In this document: one piece after another, positions 1-7,780 of the stretch
How the letters are laid out: every line of letters starts with the position of its first letter
How positions within the stretch are numbered: position 1 is the first letter of the stretch
Source: CAIOTO01 sp040389165
GTDB taxonomy: Bacteria > Pseudomonadota > Alphaproteobacteria > Paracaedibacterales > CAIOTO01
Reading direction: 5' to 3'
DNA length: 64,000 nucleotides
Assembly (NCBI GenBank): GCA_040389165.1
Contig: JAZKAK010000019.1
Span: 8,670 to 72,669 of the forward strand
The notes under the pieces: generated by a model
Database searches by the model: none
Told to the model about the DNA's origin: nothing
Seen by the model: only the letters and a program-made list of their open reading frames with translations
Made by a program: the position numbers and the translations under genes

Positions 1-301
1 CTAGGGCCAAAACACAAGTTAATTTTAAATGCATCCAGCCAGCGATTCGATTTTGCGGTAACAAAAAGAGTAATCCACCAAACAAAAGTGATGCATGCAT
101 TGCTGGTGTCATAATACAGCGATAAAGCTTTTCTGCCATCACATCGAGTGTTCTTTTGCTTTCTTCATTCGTACTTTCAACATGATAAACAAAGATACGG
201 GGCAAATAAAATAATCCTGCCATCCAGCAAAATACAGCCAGTAAATGAAAAAATTTTATCAACAAATAGTGATCGGCTATAATATCTATAAGGTAGCTCA
301 T
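1..301 (-). CDS. hemJ: Protoporphyrinogen oxidase HemJ, N-terminal part (cut by window start)
   Basis: HemJ is an inner-membrane protein that oxidises protoporphyrinogen IX to protoporphyrin IX in haem synthesis, replacing HemG or HemY in most alphaproteobacteria. About 100 residues are present, against a usual length near 140. The translation begins MSYLIDIIADHYLLIKFFHL. It then has the family signature of a first membrane helix with CWMAGLFYLPRIFVYH, which contains the conserved His and the LxRxFVYH-type end, followed by KLYRCIMTPAM, matching the conserved second segment. The ATG overlaps the TGA of the upstream small gene (ATGA), so it is probably translated with ampG and the small ORF from one transcript. 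The 3' end lies outside the window. Confidence 0.9.
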   Translation of the reverse strand, partial: MSYLIDIIADHYLLIKFFHLLAVFCWMAGLFYLPRIFVYHVESTNEESKRTLDVMAEKLYRCIMTPAMHASLLFGGLLFLLPQNRIAGWMHLKLTCVLAL

Positions 302-501
302 TTCTGCTCAGTCTCGCTGTTTTCTTTCACCTCAGTATTTTCAATCTCACTTACCGTTGCTTGATCTACATCAAGCGCCACACGTTCCCGTTGTTGCTGC
401 TTTCTTTTCATAAGATTTTTTCTTAAAGCACTTGCAAGTTTCTTTTGTCGCTCGGTGAGCGGCTTCCCATTCTTATCTGCTATTATTTTTTTATCATTCA
501 T
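298..501 (-). CDS. Small basic hypothetical protein between ampG and hemJ
   Basis: This is a 67-residue protein starting MNDKKIIADKNGKPLTERQ. It has no membrane segment or signal peptide. The middle is Lys/Arg/Gln-rich (residues about 17-40) and the tail is acidic, ending in a Glu/Asn/Thr-rich run. The ATG at 501 has an AAGGA Shine-Dalgarno at proper spacing, while longer readings upstream lie inside the ampG gene. It overlaps both neighbours through ATGA junctions, which supports it as a real translated member of the ampG-hemJ operon. I do not recognise the family. Short, charged proteins of this kind occur beside transporters in alphaproteobacteria, but no function can be given. Confidence 0.65.
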   Translation of the reverse strand: MNDKKIIADKNGKPLTERQKKLASALRKNLMKRKQQQRERVALDVDQATVSEIENTEVKENSETEQK

Positions 502-1721
502 TTTGTTGTCCTTTTTATACAAATTAAAAACCAAAAAGCTGGCACTGTTGTAAGTGCGGTCAAGAAAAACAACCAGCTCCACCCCACAAAATCAGCCATT
601 ACGCCAGCTAATAATGATATTATCACGCGACTTAATGATCCCACAGCATACAAAAATGTAAAATGCCCCGCAGAAAAGGGGGACTTACAGTAAATTGTAA
701 TCATTGCAATAAATGCTGCTGACGCCATACCAGATGCAAAACTCTCAACACCTACTGTAATTACCAAAACAGATAAATTATGACCAACCCAAGCCTGAAT
801 AATAAACAGTAAACATGATACAGCTTGCAAAAACAAACTAACACCTACAATAAAAATAACCCCTAGTTGGTGGATTAAATAACCTGCAACTAAACCACCT
901 AGCACCATAAGCGAAATACCAAATGATTTTGTGATATTTGCATATTCAATTTTATTAAACGCTAAATCGTGCAAGAAAGGAGCCGACATAGCATTCATCA
1001 CTGTATCTGAAACTTTAAAAAGAAGAATGAATAAAATTAAATACAAAAAAGGTGTTTCTTCGTATAAACTTTGAAAACTTGTTTTAAGTGTTTGAATGAA
1101 TGATACAATTGGTGCAAATACAGTACCTACCGCAGTAACAGGGATAAAGAGCAAAGCAGGAATTCCAAGCAATTGAATAAAGCCCATAATCCAATAGGCC
1201 CAACGCCAATCATAGAGTGATGCAAGATAGAGCGCGCCAGCTCCTCCAATTAACATGCCGCATTTAAACCCAATTGATTCAACTGCAGCCCCTGCCCCAA
1301 TTTGATTGGATGCAAGCAATTCAACACGCAACGTGTCAATGACAATATCTTGGCTAGCAGCAAAAAAAGACAATGCAAAAGCGGCCATGGCAACCGCCCC
1401 CAACTGCTGCATTGGATCAAAGAAACCTAATAATAGTGTTGAAATAACAAGCCCTATTTGCGCAGAAACACCCCATATTTTAAGCCCTGAGTGGCGAGAT
1501 TTAAAACAATAATGAGCAAAGCGATCTAAAAATGGGGCCCAAAGAAACTTAAGGCTATACGGCAAAGTAACCAGCGTAAATAAGCCAATCATAGAGGCAC
1601 TAATTTTGCACTCAGTCAGACGAAAACTAAGCGTAGACAATGTTAACAGAAAAGGTATTCCACTTGCTACGCCAAGAAGAAAGAAATGAAAAATATGTCT
1701 ATTAAAATATAAATTGATCAC
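498..1721 (-). CDS. ampG: AmpG-family MFS permease (muropeptide importer type)
   Basis: The product is a 407-residue, 12-helix major facilitator protein of the AmpG family. AmpG imports GlcNAc-anhydroMurNAc peptides for cell-wall recycling; several paralogues in intracellular bacteria have unknown substrates. The N-terminal block reads ASGIPFLLTLSTLSFRL, followed by IGLFTLVTLPYSLKFLWAP and LDR, which is the characteristic AmpG stretch. A central FFAASQDIVIDTLRVELL keeps the conserved QDIxxDxxRxE pattern. The start is a GTG at 1721 with only a weak Shine-Dalgarno, so the true start could be a few codons away. Its TGA overlaps the next gene's ATG. Confident on family, moderate on substrate. Confidence 0.85.
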   Translation of the reverse strand: MINLYFNRHIFHFFLLGVASGIPFLLTLSTLSFRLTECKISASMIGLFTLVTLPYSLKFLWAPFLDRFAHYCFKSRHSGLKIWGVSAQIGLVISTLLLGFFDPMQQLGAVAMAAFALSFFAASQDIVIDTLRVELLASNQIGAGAAVESIGFKCGMLIGGAGALYLASLYDWRWAYWIMGFIQLLGIPALLFIPVTAVGTVFAPIVSFIQTLKTSFQSLYEETPFLYLILFILLFKVSDTVMNAMSAPFLHDLAFNKIEYANITKSFGISLMVLGGLVAGYLIHQLGVIFIVGVSLFLQAVSCLLFIIQAWVGHNLSVLVITVGVESFASGMASAAFIAMITIYCKSPFSAGHFTFLYAVGSLSRVIISLLAGVMADFVGWSWLFFLTALTTVPAFWFLICIKRTTK

Positions 1722-2026
1722 GTTTGTTCTTATTTCGAATGTAGATGTGCGTGAATCATACGATTTTTACTTTATAGCATGTTCAACTGAAAAATGGCTA
1801 CGACAAACGTAAAATACGAAGATATTCATTGCATATGATTGTTACATCGACAACACGGAAAACAGATAACACTGAACAGCAATTGTTATTTAAATATAAA
1901 TTCAGATACCTTTTTTTGTTTTTCTTGGCATGAAAAATAAAAAAATAGAATTGGACTTGAAAGTATAAAACTCCATCCCCATATCAGTTTTACTAGCAAT
2001 CAACCAATTAATTCACAGGATATAAT
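1722..2026. other. Intergenic region between divergent genes
   Basis: About 300 bases separate the ampG-like gene (minus) from the secreted orphan (plus). The stretch is AT-rich and must hold both promoters. I see no open frame of substance, no RNA gene and no copy of the local repeat families. An AGGA Shine-Dalgarno lies directly before the ATG at 2027. I could not assign -35/-10 boxes with confidence. Confidence 0.5.
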
Positions 2027-2653
2027 ATGAATAAATTTTTACCAGCTTTTTTAGCAATTATAACATTAGCAAATACTGAGTCCATGTCTGTGGATTTGAG
2101 ATTTAACTTACGGGAATCTGATGACAGAGGATATACAAATACTTCTGCATACAGGTACTCAGACACCTCCACATACAAACAATTTGTTCGAAATGGGAAA
2201 AGGGCAGAAACGGCACACAAAACTGCTAAATTCCAGCAATCAAGAACATTTATAGCTAGGGATATCACATCTAAAGAAATAGACGCTATTGTAGCTACAC
2301 ACAGTGAAGCACAAATCTATCAAAAACAACAAGCTAATATAGCACAACTCTGGAAAAAATCAAAGCCAGCGTCTCATCATATCAAGGGATCTTCGTTATT
2401 AAAGTTAGTAGGGAAAAAAGAAATTTCCTCTTCATTTGGATTTTTCGCTTCACATAGAGTGAATAAGAAACTCCTTTCCGTGGTAAAAACAGCAGAGTTC
2501 TTACCTTTGTCAATAACAATCAACAATGTGTCTGCTCTATCAATTACATCATCAGCCGCAACAACTAATTCAGAAACAGGTTCTGAAAACGAAAATATAC
2601 GTAATAACGCATTAACATCAACACCTACTACGTATTACTTCACGAAAAAATAG
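2027..2653 (+). CDS. Secreted hypothetical protein, lineage-specific
   Basis: The protein is 208 residues. Its N-terminus (MNKFLPAFLAIITLANTES) looks like a short Sec signal peptide, with likely cleavage near residue 19-22. The remainder is Ser/Thr/Asn/Lys-rich with no predicted membrane helix. The last 50 residues are low-complexity Ser/Thr/Asn. I recognise no domain. The start is supported by AGGA eight bases before the ATG. The gene stands alone between its own promoter region and an R1 element inserted 15 bases after the stop. Export plus low complexity in a host-associated bacterium would fit a surface or effector protein, but that is inference only. Confidence 0.6.
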   Translation: MNKFLPAFLAIITLANTESMSVDLRFNLRESDDRGYTNTSAYRYSDTSTYKQFVRNGKRAETAHKTAKFQQSRTFIARDITSKEIDAIVATHSEAQIYQKQQANIAQLWKKSKPASHHIKGSSLLKLVGKKEISSSFGFFASHRVNKKLLSVVKTAEFLPLSITINNVSALSITSSAATTNSETGSENENIRNNALTSTPTTYYFTKK

Positions 2654-2668
2654 TTCTTAATAACAAAC

Positions 2669-2831
2669 CATGCTACCCGTCACTTTTATTTTTCTTACTG
2701 TCATTCCCGCGGAGGCGGGGATCCAGGCTGTTTAGCTCTCCCCAAACTCACGGTTTTTAAAGGGGCTTTTCTGGATTCCCGCCTCCGCGGGAATGACAAG
2801 GGTGGAGTGACAAAAAGTGACGGGTAGCATG
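2669..2831 (+). mobile_element. R1 element, complete copy 1 (163-bp MITE-like palindrome)
   Basis: The element begins and ends with the 19-base inverted repeat CATGCTACCCGTCACTTTT. The inner part is itself a large inverted repeat, with arms carrying a GTCATTCCCGC...GCGGG(G/A)ATCCAG core. The 9-base sequence ATAACAAAC occurs directly on both flanks (2660-2668 and 2832-2840), as expected for a target-site duplication. No open frame in it looks coding, so it is non-autonomous. By eye it is identical to the copy at 52883-53045. The transposase that moved it is not in this window. Confidence 0.85.
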
Positions 2832-2991
2832 ATAACAAACATGCTCGCATGATATAAATGAACAACAGCTTATGCGAGCAGACCTCAATATTCTTTTTAT
2901 CGACAATACTTCATTTGAAATTTGACATATGATGTGAACTTAGGTTTAATGAGTCATCATTAGATTCGAGTCATTTTGAGAGATCAGTCAA

Positions 2992-3402
2992 ATGAAATCA
3001 AAGAATTTCACATATACCTCCACAACTGGAGAAATTTGCGTAACTGTACAGCCTTATTTCTTACAGTCGCACTCTCTGCCTGAGAAATCTCAGTTCATGT
3101 GGAGTTATCATATCCAGATTGAGAATTTGGGTGATGCACCTTACCAGCTAATGAGCCGCTTTTGGCGCATTACCGATGGGAACGGTCACGTAAAAGAAGT
3201 TTCTGGCGAAGGCGTCATTGGCGAACAACCTATTTTAAATCCGGGTGAACTTTTTGAATATACCAGCGGAACCCCGCTTCATACACCATCTGGATTTATG
3301 GGCGGTCATTATGAAATGGAAACGTCTGAAGGTGACCTCATTCGCGTGGAAATCCCACCATTTTCACTGGATAGCCCTTTTGCCAGCGCAAGCGTACATT
3401 GA
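2992..3402 (+). CDS. apaG: ApaG (DUF525) domain protein
   Basis: The 136-residue protein has the whole ApaG fold, a fibronectin-like beta sandwich whose biochemical role is still unsettled (linked to Co2+ sensitivity and Ap4A metabolism in enterobacteria). Diagnostic stretches are WSYHIQIENLGDAPYQLMSR, WRITDGNGHVKEVSGEGVIG, QPILNPGELFEYTSG and GFMGGHYEM, with the glycine-rich motif intact. Length is close to the usual 125-130. The stop codon overlaps the folE ATG by one base, so the two are co-translated. It opens the block apaG-folE-ccmCDE-folP. Confidence 0.93.
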   Translation: MKSKNFTYTSTTGEICVTVQPYFLQSHSLPEKSQFMWSYHIQIENLGDAPYQLMSRFWRITDGNGHVKEVSGEGVIGEQPILNPGELFEYTSGTPLHTPSGFMGGHYEMETSEGDLIRVEIPPFSLDSPFASASVH

Positions 3403-3989
3403 TGAATAAAGAAACACCTACTCATAAGCCGACACAGCATGATGCAGAAGAGGCTGTTCGTACACTCCTCGCCTTTACAGGCGATGATCCTTTGCGTGCA
3501 GGACTCTTGGATACACCTGGACGGGTTGTACGTGCTTTAACTGAACATTTCAAAGGGTATAATGAAGATCCCGCACAGCTTCTTCAAAAAACATTTGATG
3601 AAATTTCTGACTATAATGGCATTGTTCTGTTACGTGATATCCCTTTCTATTCACATTGCGAACACCATATGGCACCTATTCTAGGCGTCGCGCACGTTGC
3701 TTATTTGCCAAATTCTCGTGTTGTTGGCATTAGCAAATTAGCACGTGTTGTAGAAACATTTGCCAAACGCTTGCAAATCCAAGAAAAAATGACAGCACAA
3801 ATCGCAAAAGCTATCGATATGCAGATAAAACCTAAAGGTGTTGCGGTCATGATTGAGGCAACACATCATTGCATGCTAGGGCGCGGCGTTAATAAATCTG
3901 GCGCGCAACTTATCACAATTCACCATACTGGCATTTTTCAAACAGACTTGACAAAACAAGCTGAAATTCGAACACTTTTTCAGAAGTAA
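3402..3989 (+). CDS. folE: GTP cyclohydrolase I (FolE type IA)
   Basis: FolE converts GTP to 7,8-dihydroneopterin triphosphate, the first step of folate pterin synthesis. The 195-residue protein shows the zinc and catalytic motifs SHCEHHM, GISKLARVVETFAKRLQ and ATHHCMLGRGV, so the Cys/His/Cys zinc ligands are all there. Length is normal for the core enzyme. A TTG three bases upstream is also in frame, but the ATG at 3402, which overlaps the apaG stop, is the natural start. It is separated from folP by three cytochrome c maturation genes, an unusual interleaving. With folP and the CADD homologue in this window it indicates a working folate route. Confidence 0.97.
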   Translation: MNKETPTHKPTQHDAEEAVRTLLAFTGDDPLRAGLLDTPGRVVRALTEHFKGYNEDPAQLLQKTFDEISDYNGIVLLRDIPFYSHCEHHMAPILGVAHVAYLPNSRVVGISKLARVVETFAKRLQIQEKMTAQIAKAIDMQIKPKGVAVMIEATHHCMLGRGVNKSGAQLITIHHTGIFQTDLTKQAEIRTLFQK

Positions 3990-3996
3990 ACGTGTT

Positions 3997-4713
3997 ATGT
4001 ACACACACATATATGCATTTCTAAAACCAAAAGAATTACTAAGAACGGCACTCTTTCTTCGCAAATTAACAGGCATTCCAGCTATTTTACTTTTTTTCTT
4101 TGGATTCTTTGGAGGCCTTTTCTTTGCCCCTGCTGATTATCAACAAGGTGAATATGCACGCATACTCTATGTTCATGTACCTGCGTCATGGGGTGCATTA
4201 GCTATTTACAGTAGCATGGCCATACTGTCAGCCGCAGGCCTTGTCACACGCATGCCACAATTCTTTTTGATAAGTAAATCCGTGGCGCCCATCGGCTTAA
4301 CGTACTGCATCATTAGCCTAATCACGGGAAGTTTATGGGGCAAACCAACGTGGGGGACTTTTTGGGTTTGGGATGCACGACTTACCTCAATGTTCATTCT
4401 GTTTCTTTTATATATTGGCTATATCCACTTAAGCCGTCCTCATAGCCTAAGGCAGCTTGTGCCAGCATCTTTTCTTTCTGTGCTAGGTTTCATCAATATT
4501 CCTATTATCAAAGGATCCGTTGAATGGTGGTACACACTCCACCAACCAGCCACGATTCGTGTATTTTCAACAACATCGGCGCTTCACTCTTCAATGGCAT
4601 GGCCGCTTTGGATAATGGCGATCGCCTTTGCACTGTATGCCATTTATTTAGGTACCTATCGCATGGAGCGACTGCTGAACGAGAACATGAGGGCGCCTTC
4701 ATGTGCTATGTAA
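3997..4713 (+). CDS. ccmC: Haem exporter / haem-handling protein CcmC
   Basis: CcmC is a six-helix inner-membrane protein of system I cytochrome c maturation that presents haem to CcmE on the periplasmic side. The tryptophan-rich WWD segment is present as WGTFWVWDARLTS, and conserved His residues lie in YVHVPASW and nearby loops. Length (238) matches the family. The order ccmC-ccmD-ccmE follows, with overlapping frames, and folE ends seven bases before it. ccmA, ccmB and the ccmF-ccmI genes are not in this window, so they must lie elsewhere if the system is complete. Confidence 0.93.
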   Translation: MYTHIYAFLKPKELLRTALFLRKLTGIPAILLFFFGFFGGLFFAPADYQQGEYARILYVHVPASWGALAIYSSMAILSAAGLVTRMPQFFLISKSVAPIGLTYCIISLITGSLWGKPTWGTFWVWDARLTSMFILFLLYIGYIHLSRPHSLRQLVPASFLSVLGFINIPIIKGSVEWWYTLHQPATIRVFSTTSALHSSMAWPLWIMAIAFALYAIYLGTYRMERLLNENMRAPSCAM

Positions 4714-4793
4714 TGCTTTCTTATGGAATAACGTTATTTTTTCTTATCATCCTTTATCTTAAAATTGTTAAGTCTCATGACACGAACACATGA
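4713..4793 (+). CDS. ccmD: CcmD-like micro-protein
   Basis: A 26-codon frame starts at an ATG that overlaps the ccmC stop (TAATG) and ends 17 bases inside ccmE. The peptide MLSYGITLFFLIILYLKIVK is one membrane helix with a basic end. A start four codons earlier (4701) is also open. CcmD is a small single-helix protein that releases holo-CcmE from the CcmABC complex and is always found between ccmC and ccmE. The (L/W)xSYGxT start of the helix matches the family. It is shorter than typical CcmD (40-70 residues), so the call rests on position and hydrophobicity. Confidence 0.6.
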   Translation: MLSYGITLFFLIILYLKIVKSHDTNT

Positions 4794-5178
4794 ACGCCTA
4801 ATCCACGTTATCGGTGCATTTCTTATTACTGCTGGACTTGCGTTATGGTTAACAAGCACTTTTCGCGAAAATATGTTGTTTTTCATCACACCTACTGAAT
4901 TTGCACAGCTACCAAAAGAGCACTCAATAAAATCAGGAAAACGTTTCCGATTAGGAGGGCTTGTCTTAACTGGAAGCATCAAAAAGAATGGGCTTGATTT
5001 AATATTTACCGTTATTGACGAACATAGTGTAACGATGATCGTTCAGTATCATGGCATCGCCCCTGAACTTTTTCGTGAAAAGCAAGGCGTCATCGCAGAG
5101 GGTACACTTAAAGGTGAGTTTTTTGAGGCTAAACGCCTGCTCGTCAAACATGACGAACGCTATATACCGCGAAAATAA
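4777..5178 (+). CDS. ccmE: Cytochrome c-type biogenesis protein CcmE (haem chaperone)
   Basis: CcmE is a periplasmic, membrane-anchored OB-fold protein that binds haem covalently and passes it to the CcmF/H ligase. The 133-residue product has an N-terminal anchor (VIGAFLITAGLALWL). An RLGGLV motif is followed by a beta-rich domain, and the haem-attachment block LVKHDERYIP contains the conserved His (about residue 125) and Tyr. An in-frame TTG at 4765 gives four extra residues, but the ATG at 4777 looks better. It lacks the longer C-terminal tail of many CcmE proteins, ending five residues after the Tyr. Confidence 0.93.
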   Translation: MTRTHERLIHVIGAFLITAGLALWLTSTFRENMLFFITPTEFAQLPKEHSIKSGKRFRLGGLVLTGSIKKNGLDLIFTVIDEHSVTMIVQYHGIAPELFREKQGVIAEGTLKGEFFEAKRLLVKHDERYIPRK

Positions 5179-5203
5179 AAAAAAAATAAGGAAACACATA
5201 ATT

Positions 5204-6103
5204 ATGGCATTTAATTTTGATAAACATACGCATATCATGGCTATTCTCAACATCACAACTGATTCAGTGTCAGGTGATGGTATATATGATCCTACGCAAC
5301 GAAAATCTGATTTAATTGATCATGCACTCAAAAGAACTGAAAGCTTTGTTAACGCTGGCTGTCATATTCTGGATATTGGCGCGGAAAGCACGCGCCCAGG
5401 CGCAGCACCCGTTAGTTTGGATAAAGAACTAGAACGGACCATTCCAATTATCGAAGCAATTCGACAAAATTTTGATATTCCTATTTCTATTGATACGACA
5501 AAAGCGCTTGTTGCAGACGAGGCAATGAAGCATGGGGCAAACATCATCAACGACGTAAGCGGATTATTGTTGGATCCAGAGATGGTCAATGTTGCCGTTG
5601 CACACCAATGCTATACGATTATTATGCATTCATTTAATGCTGGTGTGATTGAAAAAACGACTCTAGGTGGACGTTACCTAACGAGCGAAATAAACGCTAA
5701 CGAAAACATCATCGTACGTATTTGCAATGACCTTAAACGACAAGCAAATTTTGCAATTGAAAAGGGCCTCAATCAGAACAAAATCATTCTTGATCCAGGT
5801 ATTGGCTTTGGAAAGACAGTCGAGCAGAATATCGAAATCATGGCAAGATTAAATGAAATCACAAAACTGCCCTACCCTATTTTACTTGGCGCCTCACGCA
5901 AATCTTTTATTGGCTACACAGTAAACGCCCCCGTTGACAAGCGCCTTGGAGGCAGCCTTGCTGCACTGACCGTGGGCATAATGAAAGGCGCACGAATTAT
6001 TCGCGTCCATGATGTTGAAGAATCTGTGCAAGCAGCGATACTTGTGGATGCAATTTCACATGCTGCTCCATTTACCTATTCACTTGGCCAGCATCCGTTG
6101 TAA
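5204..6103 (+). CDS. folP: Dihydropteroate synthase (FolP)
   Basis: FolP condenses pABA with dihydropterin pyrophosphate to give dihydropteroate. The 299-residue TIM barrel has the blocks MAILNITTDSVSGDG, DIGAESTRPGA, SIDTTKALVADEAMKHGANI with NDVSG, LDPGIGFGKT, LLGASRKSFIG and IIRVHDV in the right order. Two departures from the usual sequence are visible. The first loop reads ITTDSVSGDG instead of VTPDSFSDGG, and the fourth strand ends MHSFN where most enzymes have MHM(R/Q)G. The ATG at 5204 has AAGGA upstream; the frame is open for 51 more codons upstream, but these overlap ccmE. There is no fused FolK domain. Confidence 0.93.
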   Translation: MAFNFDKHTHIMAILNITTDSVSGDGIYDPTQRKSDLIDHALKRTESFVNAGCHILDIGAESTRPGAAPVSLDKELERTIPIIEAIRQNFDIPISIDTTKALVADEAMKHGANIINDVSGLLLDPEMVNVAVAHQCYTIIMHSFNAGVIEKTTLGGRYLTSEINANENIIVRICNDLKRQANFAIEKGLNQNKIILDPGIGFGKTVEQNIEIMARLNEITKLPYPILLGASRKSFIGYTVNAPVDKRLGGSLAALTVGIMKGARIIRVHDVEESVQAAILVDAISHAAPFTYSLGQHPL

Positions 6104-6167
6104 TAACACCAATTGGATCAATTTGCAGATGAATATGCACTCACACCTATAATTTCGTCAGGTTTAG

Positions 6168-6359
6168 CTAGCCCATTTTTTCATCTACCACTACCCCTTG
6201 TGTTTTTCTTGACATTCCCCCCAAAATAGGGTTAATTTCACCTATGGATTCTATCCCGTTGAGTATGATATTTGCGTTTTGACTGGCAAAAGCATCGGCA
6301 ATAGCACGGCCTATTCCGCTGGCTAACCCAGTGATCAAAACAGTTTTTTCTTTGAACAT
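6168..6359 (-). pseudogene. Truncated short-chain dehydrogenase (N-terminal remnant)
   Basis: A 63-codon frame on the minus strand begins MFKEKTVLITGLASGIGRAI. It has the Rossmann TGxxxGIG motif and the next strand (ANIILNG) of a classical SDR, with the flavour of 3-hydroxybutyrate dehydrogenase. It then diverges and stops after a quarter of the usual 250-260 residues. AGGA precedes the ATG. Past the stop the minus strand shows no continuation in another frame before the folP end. I read it as a decayed gene. Confidence 0.7.
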
Positions 6360-6459
6360 CGTGTTCTCCTGGTATTTATTTAAATATATTTTAAACAATC
6401 GCTTGCATATTAAGCATAGCGTCGTGAATTTAATTTTTTAGAAATGGTCAAACTATTTT

Positions 6460-7707
6460 ATGAAAAACAATGAAAAAAAAATAAAAACACCCATTCCCTC
6501 ATCAATTTGGGCTATTGGGATGGCAAGCTGCTTGCTTAATATTTCGTCCGCTCTTGTTTTTTCATTATCAGGAATTTATTTGTATGGACAGGGTATTGGC
6601 ATTCAATGGATTTCATCATTAGAGCATATTGTTGACGCTATTGCGTATATCATGAAAGTATTTTCAGGGATCATCAGTGACTATTTCAGACGCCGAAAGA
6701 CCATCATGGTTATTGGTTTTGGTATGGCTATGTTTTCACGCCCAGTTATGGCCTTTTCCGTCACATTTTTTGCTGTAGGAATGGCTTATAGTATTATATT
6801 CATCTCGCGCATTCTTGAACGTATTGGCAATGGAATGCAATCAACACCGCGTGATGCGTTAATTGCTGATCTATCACCGCAAGATATTAAAGGTGAATGC
6901 TTTGGTCTTCGAACAGCACTCACCAATGCTGGATCAGTTATTGGCGGTGGCCTTGCAGTATTTGCCATGTACTGGACATCTAATAACTATCAACAAATTT
7001 TTTGGATGGCATGTATTCCGCCTATAATAGCGCTCATTATTTTGCTTATTTTTGTGCGAGATTCAAAACTAAAACCTGAAGAAATGGAAAACCAAACAAA
7101 ACCAAAACGTCACCCCTTACACTTAAGTGACATGCCGCGTCTGGGTAAGCCTTTTTGGTACCTCATGCTTATTGTGGCGGTTTTTATGCTGGCGCGCGTA
7201 AGTGAATCACTTCTTGGTCTTCATGCTAATATAAACTTCGACCTGCCAAAACAATGGGTTCCTATGGTTGTTCTTACGTATAATGCTGCCAATTCATTGA
7301 CGGCCTACCCTATTGGTCGTTTTTCTGATCGTATTCCGCGTCATTACATTTTGGCACTTGGTTGTTTTTGCCTAGTTCTTGCCGATTTACTCCTCGCCTT
7401 AGCACCTAATTTAACAGTAGCTATGATTGGGGTTGCTGTTTGGGGTATCCAAAGAGGCATCACAGAAAGCATGTTCTTAGCGCTTATAGCAGACTTTGTG
7501 CCTGCTGATTTGCGCGGAACAGGTTTTGGTATCTTTTATTTATTTAGTGCAGGCTCGATTGTTTTTGCTGGTATTTTTGGCGGCATGATTGCCGATCGTT
7601 TTTCAATGGCAACTATGTATATTGCCAGCGGATGTATCGCTGCAGCTTCTCTTGGCCTTCTCTTTTTCATCTATAAATTAGGAAAGATGAGAGTATCAAA
7701 GGTTTAG
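6460..7707 (+). CDS. MFS transporter, substrate unknown
   Basis: The 415-residue protein has about 12 membrane helices. The loop between helices 2 and 3 reads GIISDYFRRRKTIMVIG, the MFS signature of the GxxxDxxGRR/K type. Helix 4 contains RILERIGNGMQSTPRDALIAD, which marks a subgroup of bacterial MFS proteins annotated only as general transporters. The second half repeats the pattern with YPIGRFSDRIPRHYILA. It starts 100 bases after the SDR remnant and ends about 70 bases before pepF. The ATG at 6460 lacks a strong Shine-Dalgarno. No substrate can be given from sequence or neighbours. Confidence 0.8.
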   Translation: MKNNEKKIKTPIPSSIWAIGMASCLLNISSALVFSLSGIYLYGQGIGIQWISSLEHIVDAIAYIMKVFSGIISDYFRRRKTIMVIGFGMAMFSRPVMAFSVTFFAVGMAYSIIFISRILERIGNGMQSTPRDALIADLSPQDIKGECFGLRTALTNAGSVIGGGLAVFAMYWTSNNYQQIFWMACIPPIIALIILLIFVRDSKLKPEEMENQTKPKRHPLHLSDMPRLGKPFWYLMLIVAVFMLARVSESLLGLHANINFDLPKQWVPMVVLTYNAANSLTAYPIGRFSDRIPRHYILALGCFCLVLADLLLALAPNLTVAMIGVAVWGIQRGITESMFLALIADFVPADLRGTGFGIFYLFSAGSIVFAGIFGGMIADRFSMATMYIASGCIAAASLGLLFFIYKLGKMRVSKV

Positions 7708-7780
7708 AATTCCATTTGCCATCATTCATGAGCATGCTACACTAATCCAAATTCATATAAAATATTGGAAAATTGTAGCA

